Of a DNA stretch of 50,095 nt, positions 25,777 to 33,293 are shown one piece after another. The notes beneath the pieces were generated by a model. The model was not told the origin of the DNA, searched no databases, and saw only the letters and a program-made list of their open reading frames with translations. Both the position numbers and the translations under genes were made by a program. The first letter of the stretch is position 1. The number at the start of each line of letters is the position of its first letter. Source of the DNA: Prosthecochloris sp. (GTDB lineage: Bacteria; Bacteroidota; Chlorobiia; Chlorobiales; Chlorobiaceae); the NCBI GenBank assembly GCA_004028745.1, contig RAZP01000013.1, positions 1 to 50,095 of the forward strand. Reading direction: 5' to 3'.

Positions 25777-26351
25777 TTATCTATTTTAATTTATTTATAA
25801 CATTGCTTTGTGGCTGGGCAATTCTTTTCTTGAATAATGCTTATCTGCAGCCAGCGTTGATTAATAAGAAAAGATTTCAGTTGTTTAAAATTAGAGATGA
25901 GCTTTCGTTGCTGGCAATGAGAAGAGAGTTGGCAGAAAATTCTGAAGAATATCGCGTATTTATTAAACTTCTAAATGCCACAATAGGAGTTACGTCTTCT
26001 TTCCGTGTGACTGATTTTTTAAAATATTTGTATGAATGGTATAACGATGAGAGGGAGCAAGAAGCAATATATCTTCTGAAAGAAAAAATGTGCACTGTTG
26101 ATAATCATGAGTATTGTGAATTGTTTTCAAGATATTTTTCCGTAACTCATGATATTTATGATATGCAAACACGTACACTTAGGTTTGTTTTTTTTCCTTT
26201 AATTCGTGTATTATCATGGATTTTAGCATTATTAAAAATTACAACTGAGCCACAGAAAAAAGTTCAGGACAAATCTAAGACTATTAATGATATTGACAAA
26301 AAACTACATAATCTAATCAAAGAATTTAGCCATCGTTACGCTGCAGCATAA
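25773..26351 (+). CDS. Putative membrane protein, second gene of an unknown two-gene module
   Basis: 192 residues with an N-terminal transmembrane segment (YFNLFITLLCGWAILFL), a long charged middle (RDELSLLAMRRELAENSEEY; YEWYNDEREQEAIYLLKEK), a second hydrophobic stretch (FVFFPLIRVLSWILALLKI) and a basic coiled tail. Family not recognised. Translationally coupled to the preceding membrane protein and followed by a hairpin, direct repeats and a strong terminator, so the pair forms a complete transcription unit. Codon use is AT-biased. Confidence 0.62.
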   Translation: MIIYFNLFITLLCGWAILFLNNAYLQPALINKKRFQLFKIRDELSLLAMRRELAENSEEYRVFIKLLNATIGVTSSFRVTDFLKYLYEWYNDEREQEAIYLLKEKMCTVDNHEYCELFSRYFSVTHDIYDMQTRTLRFVFFPLIRVLSWILALLKITTEPQKKVQDKSKTINDIDKKLHNLIKEFSHRYAAA

Positions 26352-26370
26352 ATATATTATCAGACAAAAA

Positions 26371-26396
26371 GGAACCCTTGCCTGACAAGGGTTTCC
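26371..26396 (+). terminator. Hairpin after the two-gene membrane module
   Basis: GGAACCCTTG and CAAGGGTTTCC pair around CCTGA (one unpaired T), 20 bases after the stop codon at 26351. There is no T-run, so it may be an RNA-stabilising hairpin rather than a full intrinsic terminator. Confidence 0.4.
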
Positions 26397-26408
26397 AGCG
26401 GTGGGGGA

Positions 26409-26501
26409 TTTGATATAATCGTACTCGCAGAGAATTGCGACAGTCCCGCAACCGCAATCGCGTCAGCCTCAACCATAACGCTTTTGATATAATCGTACTC
26501 G
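26409..26501 (+). repeat. Direct repeat of TTTGATATAATCGTACTCG
   Basis: The 19-mer occurs at 26409-26427 and 26483-26501, 74 bases apart, each followed by an xGAGAAT word. The ATCGTACTCG part recurs in repeat spacers at about 2618 and 4111, and in inverted form near 48926, linking this island spacer to the genome-wide intergenic repeats. TATAAT within it could also act as a -10 box. Confidence 0.6.
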
Positions 26502-26573
26502 TGGAGAATATAGAGCGCAGGGATTTGCGGGGGAGGTGATTAGCTAGTGCGCTATTGTGTTAATAGGAAACTG

Positions 26574-26600
26574 AAAAGCCCGGTTTTTCGCCGGGCTTTT
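26574..26600. terminator. Bidirectional intrinsic terminator
   Basis: AAAAGCCCGG and CCGGGCTTTT form a perfect 10-base-pair stem around TTTTTCG, with A-run on one side and T-run on the other. It lies between the convergent membrane module (+) and SIR2-like gene (-) and can terminate both. Confidence 0.88.
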
Positions 26601-26635
26601 GCTTTTACGGGAGGTTGGAAGGGAGGATTTGTGAT

Positions 26636-27670
26636 TTAAAACGATAGCCCTTTTTGGAATTCGTTAAAGAAGTCAAAACAGGTTTGATCTTTATTGGACA
26701 TAAAAAATTGAGCTTCAACAAAGCCGATATCACGGTTATAGTATAGTTTTTTTATTTCTTTTTTTATTTCTTTTTTGTCAAAATCCGAAAACCCATAAGT
26801 GCTCGCATAAAATATTGGATAGCTACTTGCTGGTGGATTTGGTTTTAATATTTCCATGTTCATTTTATGAAAAGCAAAGCCTATAAATATTAATTTCTCT
26901 GCATTACTCATGTGTTTTTTTATTTCTGATATGTTTGTTTTTTCTGTTATCCCTTCTGTAAATGTTTTTATTTCATTTGAAATATCTAATAGTTTTTCAG
27001 GGCTTAGCTTGGCACCAAATTTTACCCCGTTAATAATTGATGTTTTAAGTTTGCCTACAGTGCCATATGGATGATATATATTTAGATTGCTCATTAATTG
27101 AGAGGCTTTAGAATCATTTGTGTTATAGTGTTGCTTTAGGGCATTATATAAGAATTGCTCAACACATCTATCATAGTTGAGGATGATTAAAGTGATGGAT
27201 TTTAATCTTTCTTCAATTTCTTTTATGTCACATCCTTCAGTAAGGTTTTTGTGGAAAGGTATAAGCCAGGTATTTGGAATGTTAAGGTGCGATGGACGGC
27301 TGTTAATTGCGTTATATAAGGTGCTGTTTCTTTCTTCGTCAAGTATTGCACGGGTTATTGCTAATTTGCCACATTTTGCTATATATGAATCTCCTCTATG
27401 ATTATGAATGTATGTATCAATAGATTTTGTTAGAATGATGCCTTTTTTTATTGTCTTAGCAGCTATAAAATATTTGTCTAATTCAGCTGTGTCAGATGCA
27501 TGTATTCTTATGGCTTGATAAATATCATCATCTCCACTTTCTGGATATCCAAAGGCATCAAATTCATAATCAAGACGATCAGCTATATTTTTTATTAGTT
27601 CTTCACCTGTAGGGAGATTCAGTTCCTTACTTGCCCCGGCACCAATGACGTACACTGTATTAAATTCCAT
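26636..27670 (-). CDS. SIR2-like domain protein (putative NAD-consuming defence factor)
   Basis: 344 residues. VYVIGAGASKELNLPTGEEL at residues 6-25 is the Rossmann glycine motif of SIR2-like proteins. SIDTYIHNHRGD (83-94), IILNYD with Asn165/Asp167 and YHPYGTVG with His200 supply the expected catalytic-type Asn and His. FIGFAFHKMN is a typical late motif. Bacterial SIR2-like domains of this stand-alone kind are known NADases or NAD-binding effectors in several anti-phage systems. No partner such as an Argonaute, HerA or TIR gene is adjacent. The zinc-finger of true deacetylase sirtuins is absent. AT-rich; family assignment is good, defence role is inferred. Confidence 0.75.
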   Translation of the reverse strand: MEFNTVYVIGAGASKELNLPTGEELIKNIADRLDYEFDAFGYPESGDDDIYQAIRIHASDTAELDKYFIAAKTIKKGIILTKSIDTYIHNHRGDSYIAKCGKLAITRAILDEERNSTLYNAINSRPSHLNIPNTWLIPFHKNLTEGCDIKEIEERLKSITLIILNYDRCVEQFLYNALKQHYNTNDSKASQLMSNLNIYHPYGTVGKLKTSIINGVKFGAKLSPEKLLDISNEIKTFTEGITEKTNISEIKKHMSNAEKLIFIGFAFHKMNMEILKPNPPASSYPIFYASTYGFSDFDKKEIKKEIKKLYYNRDIGFVEAQFFMSNKDQTCFDFFNEFQKGLSF

Positions 27671-27805
27671 CTCGATTAGAATGACTTTATATGGTTCTCC
27701 TTATTACCCACGTCTCCACCCCCACCGTCCGAAAATCCATCCCCCTTGTCACGTCGACTGGTTCGTAGTGCCCTGCATAACAGGCTACCCGCAAACCCGC
27801 TACGC

Positions 27806-27838
27806 CTTAATATGCGGAAAAATAAGTATATTTGGGGT
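27806..27838 (+). promoter_or_regulatory. Shared upstream motif with TATATTTG box (copy 2)
   Basis: CTTAATATGCGGAAAAATAA then GTATATTTGGGGT closely matches 22173-22204 and lies 13 bases before the first ATG of the small membrane protein. TATATTTG fits TAnnTTTG. If it is a promoter, the transcript would have a very short leader, or the start is at 27864. Confidence 0.35.
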
Positions 27839-27851
27839 GTTTCGTCAATCA

Positions 27852-28163
27852 ATGCAACCTGCCATGCCGAAACCAGTCATTTACATCTGTGCGGCAATGC
27901 TTTTTGTTGCGGCTTTGCCTGTCCCGGTCTACGGGTATTACGTTCTGCTCAGGATTGTCTTTACCGCAGTGTTCGGGTACGTTGCTTACATTGCCTTTTC
28001 GAGAGATGAAAACCTTTTGCCGTGGCTGTACGGTCTCGTTGCGGTGGTGTTTAACCCCGTCATACCTGTTTACTTGCCGAAGGAGGTGTGGGTGCCAATC
28101 GACATTGCGGCGGGGCTCTTCTTGCTGGTGAGTTCGGGGAAGATTTCTGAAATCAGGAAGTAA
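27852..28163 (+). CDS. Small four-helix membrane protein (DUF6804-like)
   Basis: 103 residues from the ATG at 27852 (100 from 27864). Almost wholly hydrophobic: VIYICAAMLFVAALPVPVYG, YYVLLRIVFTAVFGYVAYIA, then LLPWLYGLVAVVFNPVIPVYL and VWVPIDIAAGLFLLVSS, about four transmembrane helices. The NPVIPVYLPKEVW segment is typical of the small DUF6804-type family, whose role is unknown. Composition is closer to core genes than to the AT-rich neighbours. It is followed by another small membrane protein gene. Confidence 0.65.
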   Translation: MQPAMPKPVIYICAAMLFVAALPVPVYGYYVLLRIVFTAVFGYVAYIAFSRDENLLPWLYGLVAVVFNPVIPVYLPKEVWVPIDIAAGLFLLVSSGKISEIRK

Positions 28164-28192
28164 GCTAAAACCGTGGAATGGTAGGAGTGTAT

Positions 28193-28528
28193 ATGGTTGA
28201 GGTAATTGTCGGTTTTATAATAGAAACACTGATATCAAACAGTATATTTGTTTTATTTTTTGTTGGATTAATTGCTGTGTTTGTAGAGCCACTGACAAAG
28301 AGTTTGAACCCAAAGATTAAGATTTTATCATATGGCATAATGGGTTCTGCAATAGGGCTTTACTCTTATAGCACCTATGATATGCCAAATGAATCATTAA
28401 CGGTGTTGGAGGTTGTCGTTGTTGGAAGTTTAATGTTAATTTTCTCCTTAATACTTGGTGCTTTAATTGTGAGATTATCTGGTAAAAAGGCTTTATTTAA
28501 TAGACATAAACAAAAAGAAAGCGGTTGA
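28193..28528 (+). CDS. Small three-helix membrane protein
   Basis: 111 residues. The ATG at 28193 is preferred over 28178 because TAGGAG sits five bases before it. Three hydrophobic helices (ISNSIFVLFFVGLIAVFV, ILSYGIMGSAIGLYSY, VVVVGSLMLIFSLILGALIV) are followed by a short basic tail (RHKQKESG). No family recognised. It lies 29 bases after the DUF6804-like gene and may be co-transcribed with it. Confidence 0.55.
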   Translation: MVEVIVGFIIETLISNSIFVLFFVGLIAVFVEPLTKSLNPKIKILSYGIMGSAIGLYSYSTYDMPNESLTVLEVVVVGSLMLIFSLILGALIVRLSGKKALFNRHKQKESG

Positions 28529-28560
28529 AAATACTAAAAACAGCACTGAGCAAAATACAT

Positions 28561-28757
28561 TCAAGCCGTCTTCCTTATCACCCACACAACAACGCCCTGT
28601 GTTTGGAAGTCCATGTCTTTTTGCACCTCAATAGGCTTGTGATGGCTGTTCTCCGGCATCAGCTTTATCTTCTCTCCCTCGATTCATAACCGCTTAACCG
28701 TCTGCTCCCCGTCCAAGCTTGCAATCGCGATGTTTTTGTTCAGAGCTTTGTTCTTAT
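28561..28757 (-). pseudogene. 3' fragment of a UmuD/LexA-type S24 peptidase gene
   Basis: Minus-strand frame reads NIAIASLDGEQTVKRL, an in-frame TGA, then IEGEKIKLMPENSHHKPIEV and the terminal GVVVWVIRKTA before its stop at 28561. The xVKRLxxEGxKIxLxPEN pattern, with the catalytic-lysine-like K of TVKRL, is the end of UmuD/LexA-type self-cleaving peptidases. The N-terminal half is missing, and homology stops at about 28757 next to the repeat starting at 28767. Confidence 0.75.
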
Positions 28758-28766
28758 TGTGCTAAT

Positions 28767-28848
28767 CTAAAGCCCCATTTTTGAGCCGTTTTGCAACATA
28801 TTTGTAACACGTATGGCTTGAAAGCCTATAAAACAAGGGTACTGTGCA
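28767..28848 (+). repeat. Flanking repeat A of the Panacea module
   Basis: It starts CTAAAGCCCxxTTTTTG, then TTTGTAACACGTATGGCTT and AAGGGTACTGTGCA. The same ordered blocks with about 70-80% identity recur at 30499-30566, in the same orientation. The two copies bracket the Panacea/partner gene pair. Confidence 0.6.
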
Positions 28849-28899
28849 AAACGATGTTTTCGGGTGAGGGGCACCGCCTCTGATTGCAACTTTTTGAAG

Positions 28900-28934
28900 A
28901 GTGGTGCCACAAGTTTTGCTAATGTGGCACCACT
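28900..28934. repeat. Perfect 12-bp inverted repeat
   Basis: AGTGGTGCCACA (28900-28911) and TGTGGCACCACT (28923-28934) are exact reverse complements with an 11-base loop. No T-run follows on either strand, so an operator or RNA structure is as likely as a terminator. Confidence 0.7.
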
Positions 28935-29226
28935 GCTTTGTTTATTGACCATTTTGGGAACTGAGGGGACTGAATAAAATGCATGGTTTTTGGACTCTCG
29001 TATTACGTAGGGTTCTTGAGTCAGTTGAGCTTATTGAGCCTTCAAGTCGTGCAATAAGCGGTCAAAGGTTTTTTTAAGCTTAAGCAGGAGTTCACGTTTT
29101 TTATTTTAAAAGCTCGGAAACGTTCAAAAAAACCTTTTGAGAAGAAGCGAATAGCTGAGTATGGGCTTTGTCAATTCTTTTGTTCTGGGGCTTTTTAGCC
29201 CGAAGGAAGGGGAAATGCGTCGAAGT

Positions 29227-29685
29227 TCATTCGGGATAAAATCCGAATTTTTTCTTGTCTTTTCCTTTGATAGTTTTGGCGCTGATTATTTTGCTTCTGA
29301 TAGCAGATAAGTCGTCGTCACTTAAATGGCCAATTAAGGCCTCAGGTCGTTTGATTACAGCTTGGAAAATCTCAGCTTTACTCCTGATGAAAAGTTTTGA
29401 GCAGTCTACATAGGAATCATGATCCAGATATTCTCGTCCAGTGGATGCAAAGAAGTGCTGGAGCTCTCTTAGTTCGTGAGTGTAGAGGCAGGTCAAATTG
29501 ATTTCGGAATTGATAAAGACAGTTGCCAGCTGGACACAATCATCAGTTATTCCGACAACGATGAATCTTTTTTCTTTTGAGGGATTGGTATCAAAGACTT
29601 TGAGTTTCAGTACACAGCCAACTTTCAGGTTTCTACTGGCATGTTCTTCCTTAAATGAATCCGGGGAAAAATCACCTAAGCTCAT
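29227..29685 (-). CDS. Putative toxin partner of a Panacea-domain antitoxin
   Basis: 152 residues. The N-terminal half (NLKVGCVLKLKVFDTNPSK, EKRFIVVGITDDCVQLATVF) suggests an SH3-like beta barrel similar in outline to PemK/MazF-type proteins; the C-terminal half is helical (LSDDDLSAIRSKIISAKTIK) and basic. It overlaps the upstream Panacea gene by four bases, the usual antitoxin-first order. No catalytic residues can be assigned, so toxicity is inferred from the coupling and size only. Confidence 0.5.
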   Translation of the reverse strand: MSLGDFSPDSFKEEHASRNLKVGCVLKLKVFDTNPSKEKRFIVVGITDDCVQLATVFINSEINLTCLYTHELRELQHFFASTGREYLDHDSYVDCSKLFIRSKAEIFQAVIKRPEALIGHLSDDDLSAIRSKIISAKTIKGKDKKKFGFYPE

Positions 29686-30230
29686 TCAAAAGAAGCAGTT
29701 TCATTTTCCATGCGTTCTTTGATATAAGCTATCATACCTTCTTTAGCGCCACCTGCTGATGCAATATCAAGCTCATTCATTGCTCCGTTTCGGACGGTGT
29801 TTTCATATGCCCTGTCATGGGATTTGTTGGTTCGGGCACTGAAGGAAAGGGCTCTAAAGGCTTTTATCGACTCATCTAAACACTGAATTTCAGATTCAGA
29901 CAAATAATCAAGGTCTGGTGCCTTTAGCGCTTTTACTGTGTGATTATTTACTGACTGGAAGTATGGTATGAATTCATCATGTGATCCGGATAAAGGGCCG
30001 TCAAGTCGCAAAGCTTTCAGAATATCATATGCCAAAGACGGTACGGGTCCGTTTTTCATGGCAATGTACCTGTCGATGGTAATAGGTGAGCCATACTTGG
30101 CCAAATGCTTTTGATCAGCGAAGTATAGTATTTTAAATACCTTATGATAATCCCCCTCCCCTCCGATCTTTTGAAGGATATACAGTAAGGTATGAATGGT
30201 AATTGCTGTTTTTTCGGCAGATATAATCAT
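29682..30230 (-). CDS. Panacea-domain (DUF4065/SocA-like) antitoxin
   Basis: 182 residues from the ATG at 30230; upstream in-frame codons to 30314 encode a low-complexity hydrophobic stretch and are less likely. TLLYILQKIGGEGDYHKVFK, ILYFADQKHLAKYGSPITID and AMKNGPVPSLAYDILKALR are the hallmark Panacea/DUF4065 sequence, a domain known to act as an antitoxin for many unrelated toxin folds. It is followed by its coupled partner gene and flanked by direct repeats at 28767 and 30499. Confidence 0.75.
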   Translation of the reverse strand: MIISAEKTAITIHTLLYILQKIGGEGDYHKVFKILYFADQKHLAKYGSPITIDRYIAMKNGPVPSLAYDILKALRLDGPLSGSHDEFIPYFQSVNNHTVKALKAPDLDYLSESEIQCLDESIKAFRALSFSARTNKSHDRAYENTVRNGAMNELDIASAGGAKEGMIAYIKERMENETASFE

Positions 30231-30410
30231 GTCTGAATGAATGTCAATCGTAACAGTTATTGCTATTGCTTTATTTATGTCTTTAGAAAATATGCTGATA
30301 ACATACAACAACAATACAGCAACAATATAACAATATCACTAAATAAAGACTAAACAAGGACAACACAAAGACGGTAATAAAGGTTCAAATGGCTAACAGA
30401 TGAATTTCTG

Positions 30411-30476
30411 TTTGTGTCTCGTTCACTTCCAAATATGAGACACAAAGCGGTTTTTCATGATTCTGTGAGACACAAA
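30411..30476. repeat. TTTGTGTCTC / GAGACACAAA repeat cluster
   Basis: TTTGTGTCTC at 30411-30420 is followed by its reverse complement at 30437-30446 and again at 30467-30476. The first two could form a 10-bp hairpin with a 16-base loop. It lies about 180-250 bases upstream of the Panacea start and may be an operator or a relic of an insertion-sequence end. Confidence 0.6.
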
Positions 30477-30498
30477 GCCGGAAAGCTTACAAATCATT

Positions 30499-30566
30499 CT
30501 AAAGCCCTGTTTTTGTTATTTGTAACATAGATGGCTTTAGAACCTTTAAGATAAGGGTAGTGTGCA
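30499..30566 (+). repeat. Flanking repeat B of the Panacea module
   Basis: It shares CTAAAGCCCxxTTTTTG, ATTTGTAACAxxxATGGCTT, AAGGGTAxTGTGCA in the same order as 28767-28848, lacking a 16-base insertion found there. It also contains a 10-bp inverted repeat: TTCTAAAGCC (30497-30506) with GGCTTTAGAA (30533-30542). Confidence 0.6.
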
Positions 30567-30602
30567 CCTCAAGCATGGAGGAACTGAAGGAGGAGGGTGG
30601 CT

Positions 30603-31835
30603 TCAGCAGGTTGGCGTTGCTATGTCCATCAGGTAGTCTCTGATAGATTCATGTTTTGCCAGGCCGAGTTTTTTATGCAGCCTGTACCGTACGCTTTCGA
30701 CACCGCGGGGAGTAATGCCTATCGCGTGGGCTATTTCCGCGGTGCTGTAATTTTGCTTTATCATCAGGGAGATATTAAGATCCCGTCTGCTGAGACCGGG
30801 GTGTTTACGCTGAAGCTTTGAAAGAAATGAAGAATCCTCAGCAGTTATTTCCTTCTCGGCTTTTTTCTCATGTCGGCTGTAATAATCAACAAGCTCCTGA
30901 CAGCAACAGGTGATTTTCTTTTTCAACCCCGGCTCAATGTTCTCCTGTTCTAAAAGGCCGCGTATCATTTCAACCTTTAGCAGCTTCTCCGTCATAATTG
31001 ACGACATTCGCTTCAGTTCCATCTCTTTTGCCATTATCTGGCAGTTCAGTGATGATTTTTCCCGTTCAAGCTGAGACTCTATTTTTTTGTTCATCGCCTC
31101 CTGTACATTGAGCAGTATGGTTTTCTCATCAATCTTGGCTTTGTATTCCTCGGTGACCCTTTCCTTTTCCTGCAAGTGAAAATTTTGTTTTTCACGGAGG
31201 TCCTGTTGAAGGGCTTCAAGAGCTTTGAAGTAGGAATAAAGCTGGTTGGTGCTTTCCGGAACAGTTATCGGGTGGTTGAACAGATTTAGCCAGTTAAATC
31301 TTGCAAGAGTTGAAAGGAACTCCTTTTTGCATGCTTCGTACTGTTCTTCTCCCTCGCGTTCACCGGGTGCATGCCCCAGTTTTCCGGATTTGGAATCCAG
31401 AATCATTTGTATTGCTTCATGGTAGTCGTCAACGATCACAACTGTTGATTCTTCAGGAACAATGGCGGCAAGTGTTTCCAGTATTGAATAGATTTCCGGA
31501 TCGGCGTTATAGAGCGCGAGCAGTTTGAACACTGGCCCTGAGTTGTAAAGCAGGTTTACCAGGTTCTTTTTGTACACAAGTGAAATTCCCTTAACGTGGT
31601 TCAGGTTGAACAGCATGTGTATAGCCTTGCCGGCAAGGTTGCTTTCCCTGATAACAGTCTGAAACACATTGATATCGATATAATCCATGACAACATCGTC
31701 ATCGGTTACGATTTCGCCATGGATGATGCTCTGGCCGATCAGGCTGAATTTTGTTAGGTAACCCTCATGGGGGTGGGCAGCTTTCCAGTGGGTTTTTTCG
31801 GAAACAGCCAGCCCGCTAACAGGACACTTGTTCAT
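30603..31835 (-). CDS. LuxR-type HTH regulator of a four-paralogue array (copy 1)
   Basis: 410 residues. N-terminal domain (~1-150) opens CPVSGLAVSEKTHW and contains FNLNHVKGISLVYKKNLVNL, LALYNADPEIYSILETLAAI and VVIVDDYHEAIQMIL, an alpha/beta pattern resembling STAS/SpoIIAA-like folds. A conserved link (TLARFNWLNLFNHPI) leads to a coiled coil (~215-300). The last 65 residues are a LuxR/GerE-type HTH: RRDLNISLMIKQNYSTAEIA and GITPRGVESVRYRLHKKLGL. No receiver-domain Asp pattern or transmembrane segment is seen. It is the most divergent HTH of the four and has an extra CCCQ run near 320. Ligand and targets unknown. Confidence 0.8.
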   Translation of the reverse strand: MNKCPVSGLAVSEKTHWKAAHPHEGYLTKFSLIGQSIIHGEIVTDDDVVMDYIDINVFQTVIRESNLAGKAIHMLFNLNHVKGISLVYKKNLVNLLYNSGPVFKLLALYNADPEIYSILETLAAIVPEESTVVIVDDYHEAIQMILDSKSGKLGHAPGEREGEEQYEACKKEFLSTLARFNWLNLFNHPITVPESTNQLYSYFKALEALQQDLREKQNFHLQEKERVTEEYKAKIDEKTILLNVQEAMNKKIESQLEREKSSLNCQIMAKEMELKRMSSIMTEKLLKVEMIRGLLEQENIEPGLKKKITCCCQELVDYYSRHEKKAEKEITAEDSSFLSKLQRKHPGLSRRDLNISLMIKQNYSTAEIAHAIGITPRGVESVRYRLHKKLGLAKHESIRDYLMDIATPTC

Positions 31836-31889
31836 AGGCCCTGAAAATTGGTTTATCTTGAGGTATTCAGTTTTCGAAAGTTGTTTTTT

Positions 31890-33113
31890 TTATGCTACGG
31901 CAAGCTTCGTTAAATAATTTTTTATCGACTGGTGCTTCGAGAGCCCCATTTTTTTATGCATTCGGTAGCGAATGCTTTCAAGTCCTCTGGTTGAAATGCT
32001 GATCGACCGCGCAATCTCTCTGGTATCGTAGTTCAGTTTAATAAGCAGACATATCCGAAGATCTCTCTGATTGAGGTTCGGGTGTCTGCGTTGCAGTTTC
32101 GAAAGAAACTCCGAATCGGTTGTGGTAAGATCGGTATTGATTTTCTTTTCGATTGTTTCTGTCTCAATCATTTTGGAGCATGCCTCGATCATTTCGTTTT
32201 TTAGAGCTGCATCGATATCGAGTCTGAAAATCTTCCCCCGAAGTGACTGCAGCGCGGCGCTTTTTTCCGCAACTGCGGTGGAGACTCTTGTCAGTTCCAT
32301 ATCTTGTGCTGCGATACGGGACTTTAATGCTGCTTTTTCGCGGTCGAACTGGGTTTTAAGCTTGTTGTTCAGCTCCAACTGAGCATTGAGAAGAATGATC
32401 TTATCCGAGATTTTTTTCTCGGCTTTTCTTTCTGTCAGCTTTTTTTCCTTGGCTGCAAGATTTTCCTGCTCCTGCAAGTCACTCTGCAATGATTCGATAG
32501 CCTTGAAAAACGGATAAAGGTACTCATCGTCCTCAGGAATATTAATTGGCTGGTTAAGCATGTTCATCCACCCGATCCGTGCTGTAGCGGCAAGGAACTC
32601 TTTTTTTCTCTGTGCATAAATCTCGTCTTCCTCGTCATCGTATTCCTCAAGTGGAATATGACCTGCTTTGGCATCCAGAACAGCCTGTATTGCATCACTG
32701 TAAGAGTCAACCAGCAGGACAGGGGTGTTTTCAGGAACAATAGATGCAAATGTTTCAACCGTTGTAAGAAAATCGGGGTGGATATTATAGAAAACAATCA
32801 GCTTGAAATATGGTGGCCAGCGGTAGATCAGCTGGGTGAGAATTACTTTGTAAGCATAGGAAATGTTCGTGACATGACTGAGATCACGAAGAAGATAGAC
32901 AAGCTTGTCCGTAAGTCCGGATTCTTCAAGAACCATCTGAAAGAGGGATTGATCTCTATTTTCAATGGTAATGTTTTTGTCAGCTTTGTAATATGTCAAA
33001 AAAATATCTTCACCGATTTTTTTGATGTGCGTCGTGTATTTCTGGTCAGGATGATCAGTTTTCCAGTGAGGGCTCTCGGTGACGGGCAGGTTTGATTCCG
33101 GGCAGCTTTTCAT
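31890..33113 (-). CDS. LuxR-type HTH regulator of a four-paralogue array (copy 2)
   Basis: 407 residues with the same layout as its neighbours: CPESNLPVTESPHW at the N-terminus, LRDLSHVTNISYAYKVILTQL, IVFYNIHPDFLTTVETFASI and VLLVDSYSDAIQAVL in the first domain, then TARIGWMNMLNQPINIP, a Lys/Glu-rich coiled coil (~215-300) and a HTH with LNQRDLRICLLIKLNYDTRE and STRGLESIRYRMHKKMGL. It precedes copy 1 by 54 bases, so these two may share a transcript. Closest by eye to copy 4. Confidence 0.8.
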   Translation of the reverse strand: MKSCPESNLPVTESPHWKTDHPDQKYTTHIKKIGEDIFLTYYKADKNITIENRDQSLFQMVLEESGLTDKLVYLLRDLSHVTNISYAYKVILTQLIYRWPPYFKLIVFYNIHPDFLTTVETFASIVPENTPVLLVDSYSDAIQAVLDAKAGHIPLEEYDDEEDEIYAQRKKEFLAATARIGWMNMLNQPINIPEDDEYLYPFFKAIESLQSDLQEQENLAAKEKKLTERKAEKKISDKIILLNAQLELNNKLKTQFDREKAALKSRIAAQDMELTRVSTAVAEKSAALQSLRGKIFRLDIDAALKNEMIEACSKMIETETIEKKINTDLTTTDSEFLSKLQRRHPNLNQRDLRICLLIKLNYDTREIARSISISTRGLESIRYRMHKKMGLSKHQSIKNYLTKLAVA

Positions 33114-33293
33114 GGGGTTTTCGCTGATTTATTTTGATTGAGGATAATTGACGTATTATAAGGATAAGAATACGCTTTTTCTTGCGTTGAGACAAGCCTG
33201 AGTTTACGGGTTATGCTAAAACAACACTCTTTTTTTCCCGTTTTTGTGTTTGCTGGGAATTACAGCATCTTTTCAGTTTACCCGATTTGTACG

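Larger units (their letters stand above)
28758..29226. other. Non-coding spacer with repeat and inverted repeats
   Basis: It contains repeat A (28767-28848), a perfect 12-bp inverted repeat (28900-28934) and an AAAGGTTTTTTT/AAAAAAACCTTT inverted pair around 29063-29140. Open frames here are short and have no recognisable domain. Confidence 0.5.

Noticed and set aside
26409..26501. Possible CRISPR from two 19-base repeats with a 55-base gap
   Set aside because: Only two units, spacer too long, no cas genes, and part of the repeat occurs in unrelated spacers.
28767..28952. 61-residue minus-strand ORF in the island spacer
   Set aside because: It overlaps a direct repeat and a perfect hairpin, with no family resemblance.
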